Source: Petaurus breviceps papuanus (lineage: Eukaryota; Chordata; Mammalia; Diprotodontia; Petauridae). Taken from it: a stretch of 64,000 bases of DNA. The translations under genes and the position numbers were made by a program. The stretch covers positions 2,822,754 through 2,886,753 of the forward strand of contig JAMXIF010001178.1 of the NCBI GenBank assembly GCA_028583685.1. The letters run 5' to 3'. Shown here one piece after another: positions 44,980-56,719 of the stretch (positions are counted from its first letter, which is position 1; the number at the start of each line of letters is the position of its first letter). The notes below the pieces were generated by a model. It made no database searches. It was given only the letters and a program-made list of their open reading frames with translations, and had not been told where the DNA came from.

Positions 44980-45990
44980 CTAAGAAGAACCTCCAGTGCT
45001 TTCTACTAGGATAAAATGCAAGCTCTTTTGTTTGGAATTGAAAGCCCTTCCCACAGTTTGACTCCAGCCTCTCTTTCTGGGCTGATTTACATATTCACCT
45101 TAAATACAACATTCACCTACATGCTTCTGTATGGGCTCTGCTTCATGCTGAGAAAGCCCCTTCCCTCCCCTCCCTCAACTCTTCCAGACTCAGCTCACAA
45201 GACACCTCCTGTAAGTGGCATCTCCTTGTCTGACTCAATTTTTTGTGCCCCACATATTGGGGGTAGGGGTAGTCAAAAGCAAACACTTTTAAAAAGGGAC
45301 AGGGTCAAAGAAGAAAATAGGACAAATGGGGGTGGGACAGGATAGAGGGAAATATAGTTAGTCTTTCACAACATGACTACTTTGGAAATGTTTTGCATGT
45401 ATAACCTATATTGAATTGCATGTCTTCCCAGTGGGGGTGGGTGAGGAGGGTAGAAGGGAGAGAATCTGGAACTCAAAGTTTCAAAAACAAATGTCAAAAA
45501 TTGTTGTTACATGCAACTGGGAAATAAGACATAAAGGCAATGGGGTATAGAAATACATCTTGCTCTACAAGAAAGTAAGGGAGGAGGAGAGTAAAGGGAA
45601 AGATCGGGGTGGGGGGGGGATATAGTAGAGGTCAGACTGGGGGAAAGAGTAATCAGTATGCTTGCCATCTTGGGGTGGGGGGTAGGGGAGAGATGGGGAG
45701 AAAATCTGGAACTCAAAATCTTGTGGAAATGTATGTTGAAAACTAAAAATAAATAAAGAAATTCTGAAAAAATTATCAGTGCCCCAGACCAAAACAGTTT
45801 TGCATTTATCTTGTGTATATCATATTGTTTATTTAATTCTACACATGTCATATGCTTCCCTCCCTGCCAACAGATCCTTAACTTTTTGAGGACAGGCATT
45901 ATTTCTGTTTTTTTCTTTTATCACCACACCTAGCACAATCACTGGTACATAGTAAATGTTTAATAACTGCTCAATGAATCGAGGCAAACG
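44980..45990 (+). mobile_element. L2 LINE 3' part split by an A-tailed retroposon
   Basis: 44980-45252 carries the L2 run cctaagaagaacctccagtg, attgaaagcccttcccacag, cttccagactcagctcacaa and gacacctcctgtaagtggca. 45779-45990 carries its 3' end: tccttaactttttgaggaca, ggcattatttctg, cacacctagcacaatcactg, gtacatagtaaatgtttaat. Confidence 0.75.
45253..45778 (+). mobile_element. A-tailed marsupial retroposon, family not assigned
   Basis: A G-rich element with two related halves. Each contains an aatctggaactcaaa motif (about 45463 and 45704), and the whole ends in aaactaaaaataaataaag. It lies between two GTGCCCCA copies (45245-45252 and 45779-45786), a probable 8-bp duplication. The family also occurs at 16075-16240. 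Confidence 0.65.
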
Positions 45991-46059
45991 GATGTTACCC
46001 ATATTTCCCAAGTTCAGGATACAAGACAATGGATGGGATAGAAGTATCCCATCTTTTAT

Positions 46060-46268
46060 GGGAAGTTTTTCCCACTCCCTCTTAATTACAGTGGCTTCCT
46101 TCTGTTAATTAACCCCTATTTATCTTATATGTATTTTCTTTGTGTATGCTTGCATGTTGTGTCTCCCATTAGACTAGGAGCTCCCTGGTACTGAGGAAAG
46201 GTATTGATTCTTGCCAATTTATGAAAATCCCCAGTTTTTAGCATGATGTCTGGCACAGAGGAGGCACT

Positions 46269-46300
<32 letters not shown>
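46060..46300 (+). mobile_element. L2 LINE 3' end running into a (TA)n(CA)n tract
   Basis: L2 3' end: cccactccctcttaattaca, gtggcttccttctgttaatt, ttagactaggagctccctgg, gatgtctggcacagaggagg. (TA)n starts about 46269 and (CA)n runs about 46285-46300. Confidence 0.7.
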
Positions 46301-46884
46301 TATACATATATTGGTTGAAATTCCCCCTTAACAACCAAAACCATTGCTCTAGAATATGGGACAAGGATAGAGGCAGAAAGAAGACAGTCTCGGCAGCACG
46401 GAATCAGTGGACCAAGGTGGCCTTGGTGGAAATTTTCAAGCAAGTTTAGCTATTCTTTGAAATTCTTTTGGGAACCCAGCTGGACCTGTGGAGAAGTCAT
46501 GAGTCAGAATGCAGGCAGCACAGAACTCAATAGATTTTAAATATAAAGCAAAGACCCCTAATTGCCTACCAACCAGCTTTCCCAACCCCAACCTGGCTAT
46601 CTAGCCATTTGGCTGAGCTCAGGACAAATTTCTTTTGCTGGTCTCTCCAACAGTCATATGGTACAAGCCTGTAAATAACTCCCATCCACTGGGAATGACC
46701 CTGGCGTCAGACTAGAAGGGAACGGGCCCCCTGGGGGCTGATCCTGGCAACACTTCATTCAAAACCCAGGCGGCAGAAACGGCTGGGACCCTGCTCACTG
46801 ACACTGCTCTACTTCACTCTCGGTCCCTGTGGGGCCAGCGAAGAGGATGTGCCTGTTCGAGGCAGGGACTCTAGGGAAGAACTG

Positions 46885-47075
46885 CAGCATGTCCCAGTTG
46901 GAAGTGGCCTTAGAAGTCATCTTGTTCCAACTCCTTCGTTTTACAGAGGAGGAAACCAAGGCTCAGAGAAGAAAAGAGATGTGTTCAAGCCCACACAAGA
47001 AATCAGTAGCAGGGACAGGAACAGAACCCAGGAATCCTTATTCCCAGTTCAGGACTATTTCAATGACATCAAGCT
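46885..47075 (-). mobile_element. MIR-like SINE (antisense)
   Basis: Order: agaagtcatcttgttccaac, tccttcgttttacagaggag, gaaaccaaggctcagagaag, acagaacccaggaatcctta. Confidence 0.75.
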
Positions 47076-47879
47076 GAAGTGGGAATCCCGTCCCTACTCC
47101 CAAAGTCTGTAATATGTTAACAGATCAGAAAAACCCATGATCCAGTACAAGGGGATCCATTAGGTCTATGTTCCAAAACTCCTCCAAGGTTTGGGGTCTC
47201 TTCAGGAGGCAAGCAGGAACAGGGGGGTGAAATGAGGATAACTGCACCTGCCTCCCTCCCGTGCTGCGAGAATTAATTAGCTAATGTTTTATAAAGCCTT
47301 TTGAAGCTGTGAAGTGCCCCATAAGCCCTGAGTAGCATCATTATAAATATTATCATTTTATTTATAGAATCTGGGGGGGGGAGACAGAGCAGGGATTTAT
47401 ATTCTGGGAGCTCAATCACCTTTCTGATTTAGTCATGTGTGAGTATATTCTGCTGGCGCCTGGAAGCCTTGGGGCAGAGGCGTCTATAAATATGAGACTT
47501 CATTAGCTTTCTCCCTCTGAGCAAAGGGGGTTGCCATGTATTGCCTCCTGCAAAACTAGCCAAGTTAAAAAGGAGATGTTGAGGATGGGTAAGAAAGTGG
47601 GGTAGGAACCAGGGGCACAGAGAGGAATAAAACTTGAGTGGGACAGCTTCAAGGGCTCAGAATAAGGCTATGGGGCTGAGGGTCTCCCATTTGCCACTTG
47701 ACAGACTTATGGAGTTAAGAATCAAAGTACAGTGCAAGGCAGACACTCTGGATATGGCCATCATCGAGTAGACATCAGCCTGAGCTTCTGAGCTCACGGT
47801 TACAGAACAGAGTGGATGGGGAACCCACAACAGTCAGCTTTGCTTTGGTGTGTACATGCCATAGACTGAGTCCTAACTA

Positions 47880-48170
47880 GCCACAGGTTGAACCTTAATC
47901 CTGGACAAGAGTGAGCAGTAAATCCAGTCAGACACTAAGCTTTAACCCCAAAAGAACATGAACCCTTGTCCAAGCCACACATTCAGCCCAGCCACAGACT
48001 GAGCCCTAATCCCAACCACAGATTTAGCCCTGATTGCAACCATAGAATAAACCCTAATCCCAACCACAGACTAAACCTTAATCCCAACCACAGACTAAAC
48101 TCTAATCCAAGCCACAGATTGAGCCCTAACTAGTCACAGACTGAGCCCTTACCCCCAGTCAAAGATAAAC
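47880..48170 (+). repeat. 24-bp minisatellite with a CCCTAATCCCAACCACAG core
   Basis: At least seven recognisable units in a row at 48000-48165, period about 24 bp, each close to actgagccctaatcccaacc + acag (for example actaaaccttaatcccaacc, attgagccctaactagtcac). Looser copies extend left to about 47860. The same core recurs in intron 5 at 30340-30640. Confidence 0.85.
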
Positions 48171-49074
48171 TCTAACCTGAGATATTCTATACCCATGACC
48201 CCAGAAAGCCATCATGTAACTATGTGCCTTTGCTTACAAAAAAGACTGGGTCAAAGAGCATGAATAGGTCAGTGAAGGCCATTCCAGTGCCTGGAAGTAT
48301 AACGTGAGTTGGGACTGTCATCTTTATATAAGACTAGTCCATAGGAAAAAACATAGATACTCCAATTTTCCAAAGGGGGCTCATGAAGAAAAGGTCATGA
48401 GTCAAAGGGCTGAGGAAAGAGAATTCCTAGAGTCTGCATAGCTACAGTCGTCCCAAGACCACCAATGGGAGCATGAAAATAGCTTCAGATGGCATTTCTT
48501 TCTTTTACTGCTGCTCTCTTACACCATAAACTGGGAGGGGAATAAAAGGCGGCCAAGGTCTTCTTGGCTTCTAATGGAACAGCAAGCCTCCTGTAGCATT
48601 CTCCCTCTGGAGGGCTCTTCAGCATCTGAGAGCCATCCTTAGGGGTTTCTGTAATTTATAACCTGGCTTCTCTGGGGAACCCTGGGAACTAAATGAGAAG
48701 TGTCAAAAGCAGCTTTGAAATCCAGGGGAAACCCTTCTCTCCCCTGTGAAAGTAATAGAGGAAGCTCAGGAAGGGAGATCTTTAAAGAGGAGGCAAAAGC
48801 TATGAGGCCTACATCTGGATTCCTATTTATCCACTCCATCCCTCTGAATTTCTGTCCTCTGGGATTTTTCCCAACTCCCTCTTCAGTCCTTTGCCACCTT
48901 GCAATGGGTACCTACCACATGATCCTGTCCCTAATACTTCTACCATAAATGCTAGCAAAAAGCTATCAATGCAGTACTTTGGAGAGAATGAGAGAACGAG
49001 ATCATGCCTTACCCAGGGGAATAGGGAGAGCCCTGGGCTCAGCACCCAGACAGATGAGAATGCAGAAGAAATAG

Positions 49075-49560
49075 TCTATGTCAGAACAGGAAGGGACCTT
49101 AGGGATCTTGTCCAACACCTTCATTTTACAGAAGAGGAAACTGAGACCCAGAGAGTCTAAGCAACTTGTTTCAGAATATCAGAGGTGAGAGTTAACCCAC
49201 AACCTCTAACTAAGTACCACACTACTTCAACTGCCAGTCTAGTACTCCGAAGACACAGCTCCTCCCCTAAAGAAGTTTATATTCTAACATAGCCAACACA
49301 CGCGCACACATACACACGAACACTTATATGGCAAAGAACAAATGAACAAAATATAACACACAAAACAAACTACAAATGGGCCACTGAGTGGTGTGTGAGA
49401 CCACGTGTAAAGATCTATGGGAAGCAGAGCAAAGAGGCGATAGCAGGTGGGTGGGGTTAGCTGGGGAAGGCTTCCTGGAGGCAAGAGGAAGGAAGGAGCT
49501 GAAACAGTTCGGAAACAGAGATTTCCCCTTACAGCCAGGCAATATGATTTTTAAGCGATG
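49075..49560. mobile_element. MIR-like SINE (antisense) followed by a dispersed repeat
   Basis: 49075-49215: ttgtccaacaccttcatttt, acagaagaggaaactgagac, ccagagagtctaag. 49255-49560: cacagctcctcccctaaaga, agtttatattctaacatag, ggggaaggcttcctggaggc, of the same broad type as 42820-43250. Confidence 0.6.
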
Positions 49561-51892
49561 CTCTTCACAGGAAGGTAAGAGGGTCAGGACATACAACCAA
49601 CTGTTGTTTTTTAACTAAGACTTGATTTCCCCTTGCCATCATATGCATTCCTCATACTTCTACCAAAAACAACTATTAATAGAGAAAACAGGATTATCTC
49701 TGCTGGTTGGTGAATCTCTGAGGCATCCCTACTAAACCAAGGAGTCCCTCTAAGGAGATGTGGTTCTGCCATCCGAAGTCTGTCCTTTCCCTTTCTTTAT
49801 GTCCTCCCTGCTCCACTGAGAGTACTTCATCTGTGATGCTGGTCAGAGGACTTCAGACCTACTACCAAAAGCAGAGGGGAGAATGAGGCTGCCTAAATCC
49901 CAGTCTCCCTGAAATAAAACTTCCTTTAAATAAACCACCAGGCCCAAATCCAAGTCCCAGCCCCATAGGAAAAAAAAAAACACACACACACACCGAAAAA
50001 CATGTCCTTGGCTCCTATCTGGAATGGGCAGCCAATGCCTCTCTCATTAGAGATATCTCTTGCACAATCAAGAGATATTCTCTTCTGCTTAGCTCTATAA
50101 GGGGATCCAGTCTGCTTAACACCCAACCCACTCTTAAGGATGGCAGGCTGGGCTCCAGGTAGGTATGGGCATGAGAGGTGCCTGCATGTGTCAGAGCAAG
50201 TGACTAGATCCAGAAACTGCTAATTCATTCCACCTTCCTCCCCTCACCCACCCCCAGGCAAATCCAAAACCTTCCACAAGCTCTGTGATTGCATCATGTA
50301 GGCCCAACACTTGTGAAATTTGCCCCTATCCAATCAAAGCTTGAGGCCCTGCCAACTCTGTTCCTGAAACCTGCCTGGCTAATGTTTAGGGGAAGACAAA
50401 GTATATGTGGTCGGGTGGCAACGACTTAGGCAGTAAACAACAGCATAAACCACCAGCAGGACGTTCAGGAAATGATTTATATAGGGGAAGGATATGGGGG
50501 GGGGGCGAGATCTTCATTTCAAAATCAATAAAAGAGCTTTGGGAGTGCATATCAGCATCAGCATTTTACCTAAATTTATCAGCAGGGCAACTCTGAGTGG
50601 GGGATGGAGCCTTGCATCAGGACAAAATTCCCACTTGTTTTTTATTTCCCTTCAGGAACCAAGGCTCTGCTCTGGGCTGAAGGCACTGAGCCCAGAGCTC
50701 CAGAGGGCAGTCGTTTGTCATGCAGGACATAATTCCTCTTAAACAGCAAGCTTGTTGACTTCAGGGCCTGCCAGCCACAGAAAATACAACTAACTGCCAA
50801 GCATGCCTATATTAACTTCCTGGTCGGGTGGGAAGCAGACATCGCTCTGTGTAAATATAAAGTCCCCATCAGCTATTTACGAGACCAGATACTTTGAAGA
50901 TGAATTTTCATTGACTGGACAAGTCTAACACACTCTTGTCCCTCTGTCTGTATTGATTCCATGACTCTTCCCAACATAATTCTCCCTCGCCATCAGGAGA
51001 TGTTTTACAGTTGTTTCATTCTCCTATTCAAGCTGGATAGCTCGGTACGAGGGTTTTTACTGCACATTCATGACATATAAATACAAAAGGAGATGAAGGA
51101 AAGGTATTTCCTTGACAGGAATCAGGTATTTATTTAACTGTTCGTAATTTTTTTTTTCTCAAGAGTATAGTATTTCTAAAGTGGGACTAGAAGCAGTGGA
51201 TTTTATTAATTAGACATGAGCTTCTACAAGGTATGTATATTTACTCCCGTGGAAAACAACCAGTGTGAAGGAAATAAATTAGAGAACACAGGTTTTTCTC
51301 TCTGTGAATGGGTCCATTATAGAGACCAATTCCAACTAACTAATCAGCCACTACCCCTTTTGATATTAGGAAATAGTCTCAAACAGAAATCTTCATGGTG
51401 GTGCGATGTTCATTTAATCTCTACCACCATGGTCAACAGGGTTTTTATCCCTGGACCAAGACATTACGTCACTGAGAGGAGTTCTCCTAGCAAAGATACA
51501 GCTTATATCCCATCTACACCCTCTCGCCCTAGAAGCTCATGTCAAGTCTATCACAAATACTCCCAAAGGGGATCTGCCCAACATCTGAGGGGATTTTTGC
51601 AAGTCTCCTTGACGTTATATGGAGGCAAAAGGAAAATGTGAATGCTGCATCCATCGGGGAACACTTGTTCTTGCCACACGAGGAGTCCACTTTCTTTTCC
51701 GGTCATAAGTCTCTCTGCTGACACATTTTCCAGTGCTTCTCTTATGCAATTCTCCATTGACAATGTGTGAGAGTCTACATACACTCAACCATGTTCTTCT
51801 CTTTTGCCTTCTGCGTGACCTTCCATTTTAGTTCTCCAGAGACTGTGGCATTTCATGACATATTGTCACTACTCATCGCCAAAAGAATACTG

Positions 51893-52016
51893 CCCCTTTT
51901 TTTTTTTCAAAATAACTTTTCATTTTTGCCTTTTGTTTTTTATACCGCCATAGTTTCCCCTAGCATCCTTCCCCCTTCTCATCACAAAAATTCATCCCAT
52001 ATACAATGTTTTTTAG

Positions 52017-52061
<45 letters not shown>

Positions 52062-52659
52062 GGAAAAGCAGCATGATTCATTGATACATTAAAAAAAAAA
52101 TGCAAGACTTGTGGTCCTCCCACCTCTCCAAAGGGGTGAAGTAGGAGCATCTCATCCTATCTCTCCTTTCAAGTCATGCTTGTTCTTTATAATTTTACAT
52201 TTACTTTTACTCAGATGGAGTGTTTTTTATGTTTGCATCATTGCTGTTGTTGTAAATACTGTTTTCTTGGCTCCACTTACTTTACTTTGCATCAGTTCAT
52301 GCAGACCAACCCATGCTTCTCTGTGTGCAACACATTCATCCCTTTTTACAACATAGTAATATTCTATTACATTTATGTAATCAATGGCCATCTACTTTGT
52401 TTCCAATTCTTCACTATTTAAAAAAGAGGTACTATAAATATTTTGGCATATGTGAGGGTTTTCTTCTTATCAATGGCCTCCTTGGGGCATAAGCCTGTAA
52501 TAGAATCCTTGGGTCAAAGAAATGGATGTTTTAGTCCCTTTATTTGCATTATTCCAAACTGCTTTTCAAAATGGTTATATTGATTCACAGCTCTACTAAC
52601 AATGTACTAGTGTGTCTATGTTCCCATGACTCTGACAATAACTATTCTCTTCCTTTGTC
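51893..52659 (-). mobile_element. L1-type LINE 3' end (antisense), 5'-truncated, with target-site duplication
   Basis: Read on the + strand it begins with a T run (reverse poly-A) and carries the marsupial L1 3' pattern: tttgcatcagttcatgcaga, catagtaatattctattaca, gaggtactataaatattttg, tccttgggtcaaagaaatgg, ctgcttttcaaaatggttat, acagctctactaacaatgta. AAGAATACTG at 51883-51892 and 52660-52669 is the probable duplication. An (AC)n array sits inside at 52020-52060. Confidence 0.8.
52020..52060 (+). repeat. (AC)n microsatellite
   Basis: About 20 uninterrupted AC units inside the antisense L1 remnant. Confidence 0.95.
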
Positions 52660-52734
52660 AAGAATACTGTTGTTATTTTTTAAGATGAACTTTTGTTTCA
52701 AGTAGATGCTTAGTCATTAAAAGTGCTGCATAAA

Positions 52735-52925
52735 GTGGGGGACTATGGATATGGAGTATATAATGTCAATATGTTGATTAGTTTTGCTGAACCTTTTCCC
52801 CCCTCTATTTTATTCTTTGTTACAAGGGATGGCTCTTAGGGTAAAGGGGAAGCATTACACTAGGAAATGTTAAGTGATGTAAAAGCAAAAGTTACCAATA
52901 AGAATTTATTTTTAAAAATAAAAGT
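52735..52925 (+). mobile_element. L1-type LINE tail (sense)
   Basis: Typical marsupial L1 end: gtgggggactatggatatgg, tgttgattagttttgctgaa, ttattctttgttacaaggga, tggctctta, tgtaaaagcaaaagttacca, ending in an A-rich run. Confidence 0.7.
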
Positions 52926-53506
52926 ATTGGACTATTTCCCAAAAGCAATCCTGCCCATATTCTTCCTCACATTTAATCATGGGCCAGGCTCAATATCCAC
53001 CCACAGCATCTGTTCAGGATATATGTACCAAGGGATCAATTCTACAGATTGTCAATCCAAACACATTTCAAACATTTGGTTTTTCCGATATGACTAGTTA
53101 GGCTGAACCCTTCCAAGTGATTATGGATCTCATTACAGTGGCCATAAAATGTTATGGGGCTTAATACAATCTCGACAATGTCATTTGCAAACAGGAGGTT
53201 GAAGAAGATTCTTCCTTCCATTTATACTGATCAACATCACCCATGAAGATGGTAAATGACTTCAACAAACATGTATGCCACTCTTTGATACCAGGGTTGA
53301 TACTAATAATCAGAAAGACAACAAAGTTATCTCTGTGGTTACCTTTTTCAAACAATCTTATGTGATTTTAATATATACAAGGGAGACGCCTTGTTAGAAG
53401 ACAGCAGTATTTTGTTCTGCCAAATCAAATAGGTTGTTGTGGATTTTTTTAAAAGAATTAAATAGTAACAGAAGCATCTTGTATTTACTATAACTTTCAG
53501 TCAGTG

Positions 53507-53534
<28 letters not shown>
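53507..53534 (+). repeat. (TG)n microsatellite
   Basis: About 14 TG units within the RTE remnant. Confidence 0.93.
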
Positions 53535-53537
<3 letters not shown>

Positions 53538-53632
53538 CGTGTGCACATAGTTATACAGATATAATCTGTAATAGCACTTGATTTGCAAAAGCCTACCTCA
53601 TCCTTTCTCAAGCCTTCAGGAGGATACCCTGG

Positions 53633-53634
<2 letters not shown>

Positions 53635-53684
<50 letters not shown>

Positions 53685-53692
53685 ACACACAC
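53635..53692 (+). repeat. (TG)n(AC)n compound microsatellite
   Basis: About 23 TG units followed directly by a short ACACAC run, so the two halves are self-complementary. It lies inside the RTE remnant. Confidence 0.93.
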
Positions 53693-55099
53693 ATATATAT
53701 TATTCTCATTTAAAAAATTGTACTAATGAGGAAAGTAGACATATTAATATTGTCTTGGTCACCTTTTTTGTCAATTATAAGACCTCAGATTTGCCCACCG
53801 ATTTTGCTAATTCTCCTTTCTTTCATATGCCTTGAAAATAATCCCTCAATGTCCTCTTTTAAAATTGTCACCTGCAGCACACATCTCCTATATATCCTAG
53901 ACCTACTCCAGCTGTTCTTCCCATCTCACTTTTCTCCAACAGAATTTCTTCTTTCTCATGCAGCACAACTGGATTGTTACAGCGTCTAAATAGGGTGATT
54001 CAACTATGACTAATGGGAAACACATTTTTTTACTGATCTTTTCAATTTTTAATCTATTTGTTATATTATTTCCAGTTTCATCCTTAAATACCCTCACAAG
54101 ATTTCTGCTTATTTGGATCCCTCCCCAAGTTTGTTTTAAACTTGTTTTTGTTTCAACTCTTTCTACTTGTTTTAGAGTTGACGCTGTTCAGTCTTCCACC
54201 ATGATCCTCTATAAAGATTTTAAGAACAATGCTATACTCAAACCAGTACAGCAACCATATTTCCATCTTGGCCTTGGCTTCTATAGTGCTCTGTCTCACA
54301 AAGAGATTCAGTGTTTTGCTGGGTGAGGTAATTTCTTGGTCTTTTCGGTCTCCTGGTTGTTGTTACCAATTTACAATGGCTAAACTTCCTTAGGAAATCA
54401 TAATGGACTATGTCTATATCTGTTCTTTCATTCATTTCCCAAATATTTACACCAATGGGCTTTAAAAATACATCAGTTTTAGGGCTGCTTTTACTTGAAT
54501 ATCATATTGTCTCATTTCTATTATTTCATCTAATCTGATATTGAACTCACTATTTGCTGCAACAAGTCAGACCATCCACTTGACAGCTGAATTTAAAAGT
54601 AATTCCCACATTTGGAGTGTGCTGGAGTCAACTTTTATCTTGCTTGACAATTGTTTGTTAAATATTCAGTGTGAGCAATTGCGCCCTGGAAATCAGCAAA
54701 TGTACAAATCATGGCTTGGTTTATTTTGTTGGTTATTTTGTTGATTGTCTAGACTTCAGAAAGTGACAGAGAAAATGCAAATAATGCAGATTAAACTTAA
54801 ATGTCCATGAAGTGTTTTAGAAGAGCTAACTGTTAAACCAGCAAATCTCTGCCCACATGGGTATCCAGTTATTTCCCTTGTGTTAGACTATACAATTTTA
54901 TTTTTTAGTATGTTATCTGGTACTCGCTATGTCCAGCACCTCCTCCATTCTCTTCTCAAAGAAGTAGAGGGGGTGCTGAACATTGGATATGTGGCTTCTG
55001 ATGATCTAGAGGTAGGACGACATATAGTTTCTGATAGTCTACAAGCCAATGGTCCCTCTCATTTCTTAATCTTTAATGATGTTTCAACAATAAGAGTGT

Positions 55100-55335
55100 T
55101 AACAATGTACAATTGCTTATACAGCATTTTAAAGGTTTGCAAATTCTTTCTTTACAACAACCCCGGGCACAGGTAATATCTATATTCTCATTTAACCAAT
55201 TAAAAAAAATGGAGTTCCAGAGACTTCCAAAGACGTGAAGTTGTTTTCCACAGCTGGAAAGGATCAAAGCCAGGCCAGGCCTCAGACTGAAAGACACCTT
55301 TAAGCCCAATTCTCTCTCCACTATAACATACTGAT
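55100..55335 (-). mobile_element. MIR-like SINE (antisense), diverged
   Basis: Order: acagcattttaaaggtttgc, ctttacaacaaccccgggca, atggagttccagagacttcc, aaagccaggccaggcctcag. Confidence 0.5.
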
Positions 55336-55749
55336 TAGAAGGCTGAAAATCCCAGGGACTCTTCTTACAGCTCTTAACTCTTTGCCTTAGGTCCTAAAGA
55401 TGTTTTCTGACACTAATCATCCAAATCACAAAAGTTTTCACAATTTTATCCTGTGTACTTAGTGGGACTATCTTAAAGTGAACAGTAACAGCTAGTTTTA
55501 CACAGAACCTACTATGAGTCAAGCACTGTAGAAAATACTTTACAAATATTGCCTCATTTGGTGAGATTTAGAAGAGGTTCCTATCCATTACCAACTATAT
55601 TGAGCATGTGCTGTACTGGGTCCAGGACGCCATGCTTCCCCCCTTGCAAGTGCAGTCTAGGACATGTACATAAAAGGATAAAACAAAGACTATGTTAAGT
55701 ATATGCCGTATGCCTCAGAGGGATGCAAAGACAAAAAGAAAGTCCCCAT

Positions 55750-56060
55750 ATGCACCAGAATATTTAATAGCTTTTTTTATATTAACAAAAAATGGAAACA
55801 AAGTAGATTCCTATATTAAAACTGTAGGCATCCAAAAGTGAACTCAATGTAATTACAATAATCGACCTTGGTCCTGTAAGAGTTAAGAAAAATCATGTTC
55901 CTACCTTCTCTGCAGATGGTGGCTGACTATGGGTATGGAATATTGTGTGTATTGTCTGATGCAATTGCTGGGTTGATTTCCTTCTTTATTCTTTGTTACA
56001 AGAGATGTTTTGCTTGTGATGTTTTGAAATGAAGGCGGTGTTAAAAATTTAAATTTTTTT
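55750..56060 (+). mobile_element. L1-type LINE tail (sense)
   Basis: Marsupial L1 3' pattern: tgcaccagaatatttaatag, ggaaacaaagtagattccta, caataatcgaccttggtcct, tggtggctgactatgggtat, ttctttgttacaagagatgt, ending A-rich near 56060. Confidence 0.75.
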
Positions 56061-56067
56061 AAAAAAA

Positions 56068-56260
56068 GAATTGTAGGCTTAGAACTAGAAAGAACCTTTG
56101 AGGCCACCTAATATAATCCCCTCACTTTATAGACATGAGGAAATTGAGGCCCAGAGAAGTTAAATGACTAACTTGCCCAAAGTCACATAGGTAGTAACTA
56201 ACAGAGCCCGGATTTCAACACAGGTCTTCTGACTCAAATCTAGTTTACATTCCACTGATA
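56068..56260 (-). mobile_element. MIR-like SINE (antisense) between two L1 tails
   Basis: Order: gcttagaactagaaagaacc, cctcactttatagacatgag, gaaattgaggcccagagaag, gcccaaagtcacataggtag, tctagtttacattccactg. Confidence 0.75.
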
Positions 56261-56264
56261 TTAA

Positions 56265-56715
56265 TTGGGGATGACAAAACAAATTGTGGTACATTAATGT
56301 AATAGAAAATCTGCTGGAAAATAGAAATAATAAATATGATGGAAATATAGGGAAGAAACATGAGAAGTGAAAGAAAAACAATATACGCCATGACTACAAC
56401 AATGTAAAAAGAAAGAACAAGAGAACAATTAAAACCAACTACTACGAAATTACAGTGATCTACTGTGGCTCCAAAAAAAAAAAAAAGAAATGTGAAGAAG
56501 CATCCTAATTCTTTGCAGAGGTGGGGTGCGGGGATACAGGTGGGGAACACTATATATAATGTCAGACTTTTTCAATGTGCTACTTCATTTTGCTTTATTG
56601 TTTCCGCTTTTTCATTCTTTATTGTAAGAGATGACTCTGAGAAGGAAGGAAAATGCATACTGGGAAATGTAGAAGATATAAAAACAAAAGACATAAATTT
56701 CTGCCCCACCCCCTA
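56265..56715 (+). mobile_element. L1-type LINE tail (sense), second copy
   Basis: Pattern: gacaaaacaaattgtggtac, attaatgtaatagaaaatct, aacaatatacgccatgacta, caacaatgtaaaaag, gcagaggtggggtgcgggga, ttctttattgtaagagatga, gatataaaaacaaaagacat. It is a separate copy from 55750-56060, since both contain the complete tail. Confidence 0.8.
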
Positions 56716-56719
56716 GAAA

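Larger units (their letters stand above)
53160..54450 (-). mobile_element. RTE-clade LINE remnant with reverse-transcriptase motifs
   Basis: On the minus strand, fragments in the order of an RTE ORF2 can be read: KDETGNNITNRLKIEKI at about 54030-54090, RRISKIGGQ followed by LIIDKKGDQDNIN at about 53740-53810, LRKDEVGFCKSSAITDYI at about 53560-53620 (the AGFR...STIDHI block), KYKMLLLLFNSFKKIHNN at about 53440-53490 (the FVDFKKAFDS block), KGNHRDN at about 53330 (the KGVRQGD block), and FFNLLFANDIVEIV at about 53165-53210 (the LRFADDIV catalytic block, with the first Asp changed to Asn). These blocks fall in different frames with many stops, so the element is dead. Two (TG)n arrays lie inside. 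The part at 54100-54450 is probably the endonuclease-RT linker. Confidence 0.8.

Noticed and set aside
47880-48170. Interstitial telomere array, suggested by CCCTAA strings
   Set aside because: The unit is about 24 bp with CCCTAATCCCAACCACAG, not tandem TTAGGG hexamers; the telomere-like strings are incidental.
51216-51641. A 141-codon plus-strand open frame in intron 4
   Set aside because: The longest frame outside simple repeats, but it matches no family I know, has no supporting splice or promoter context, and is short enough to arise by chance in 64 kb.
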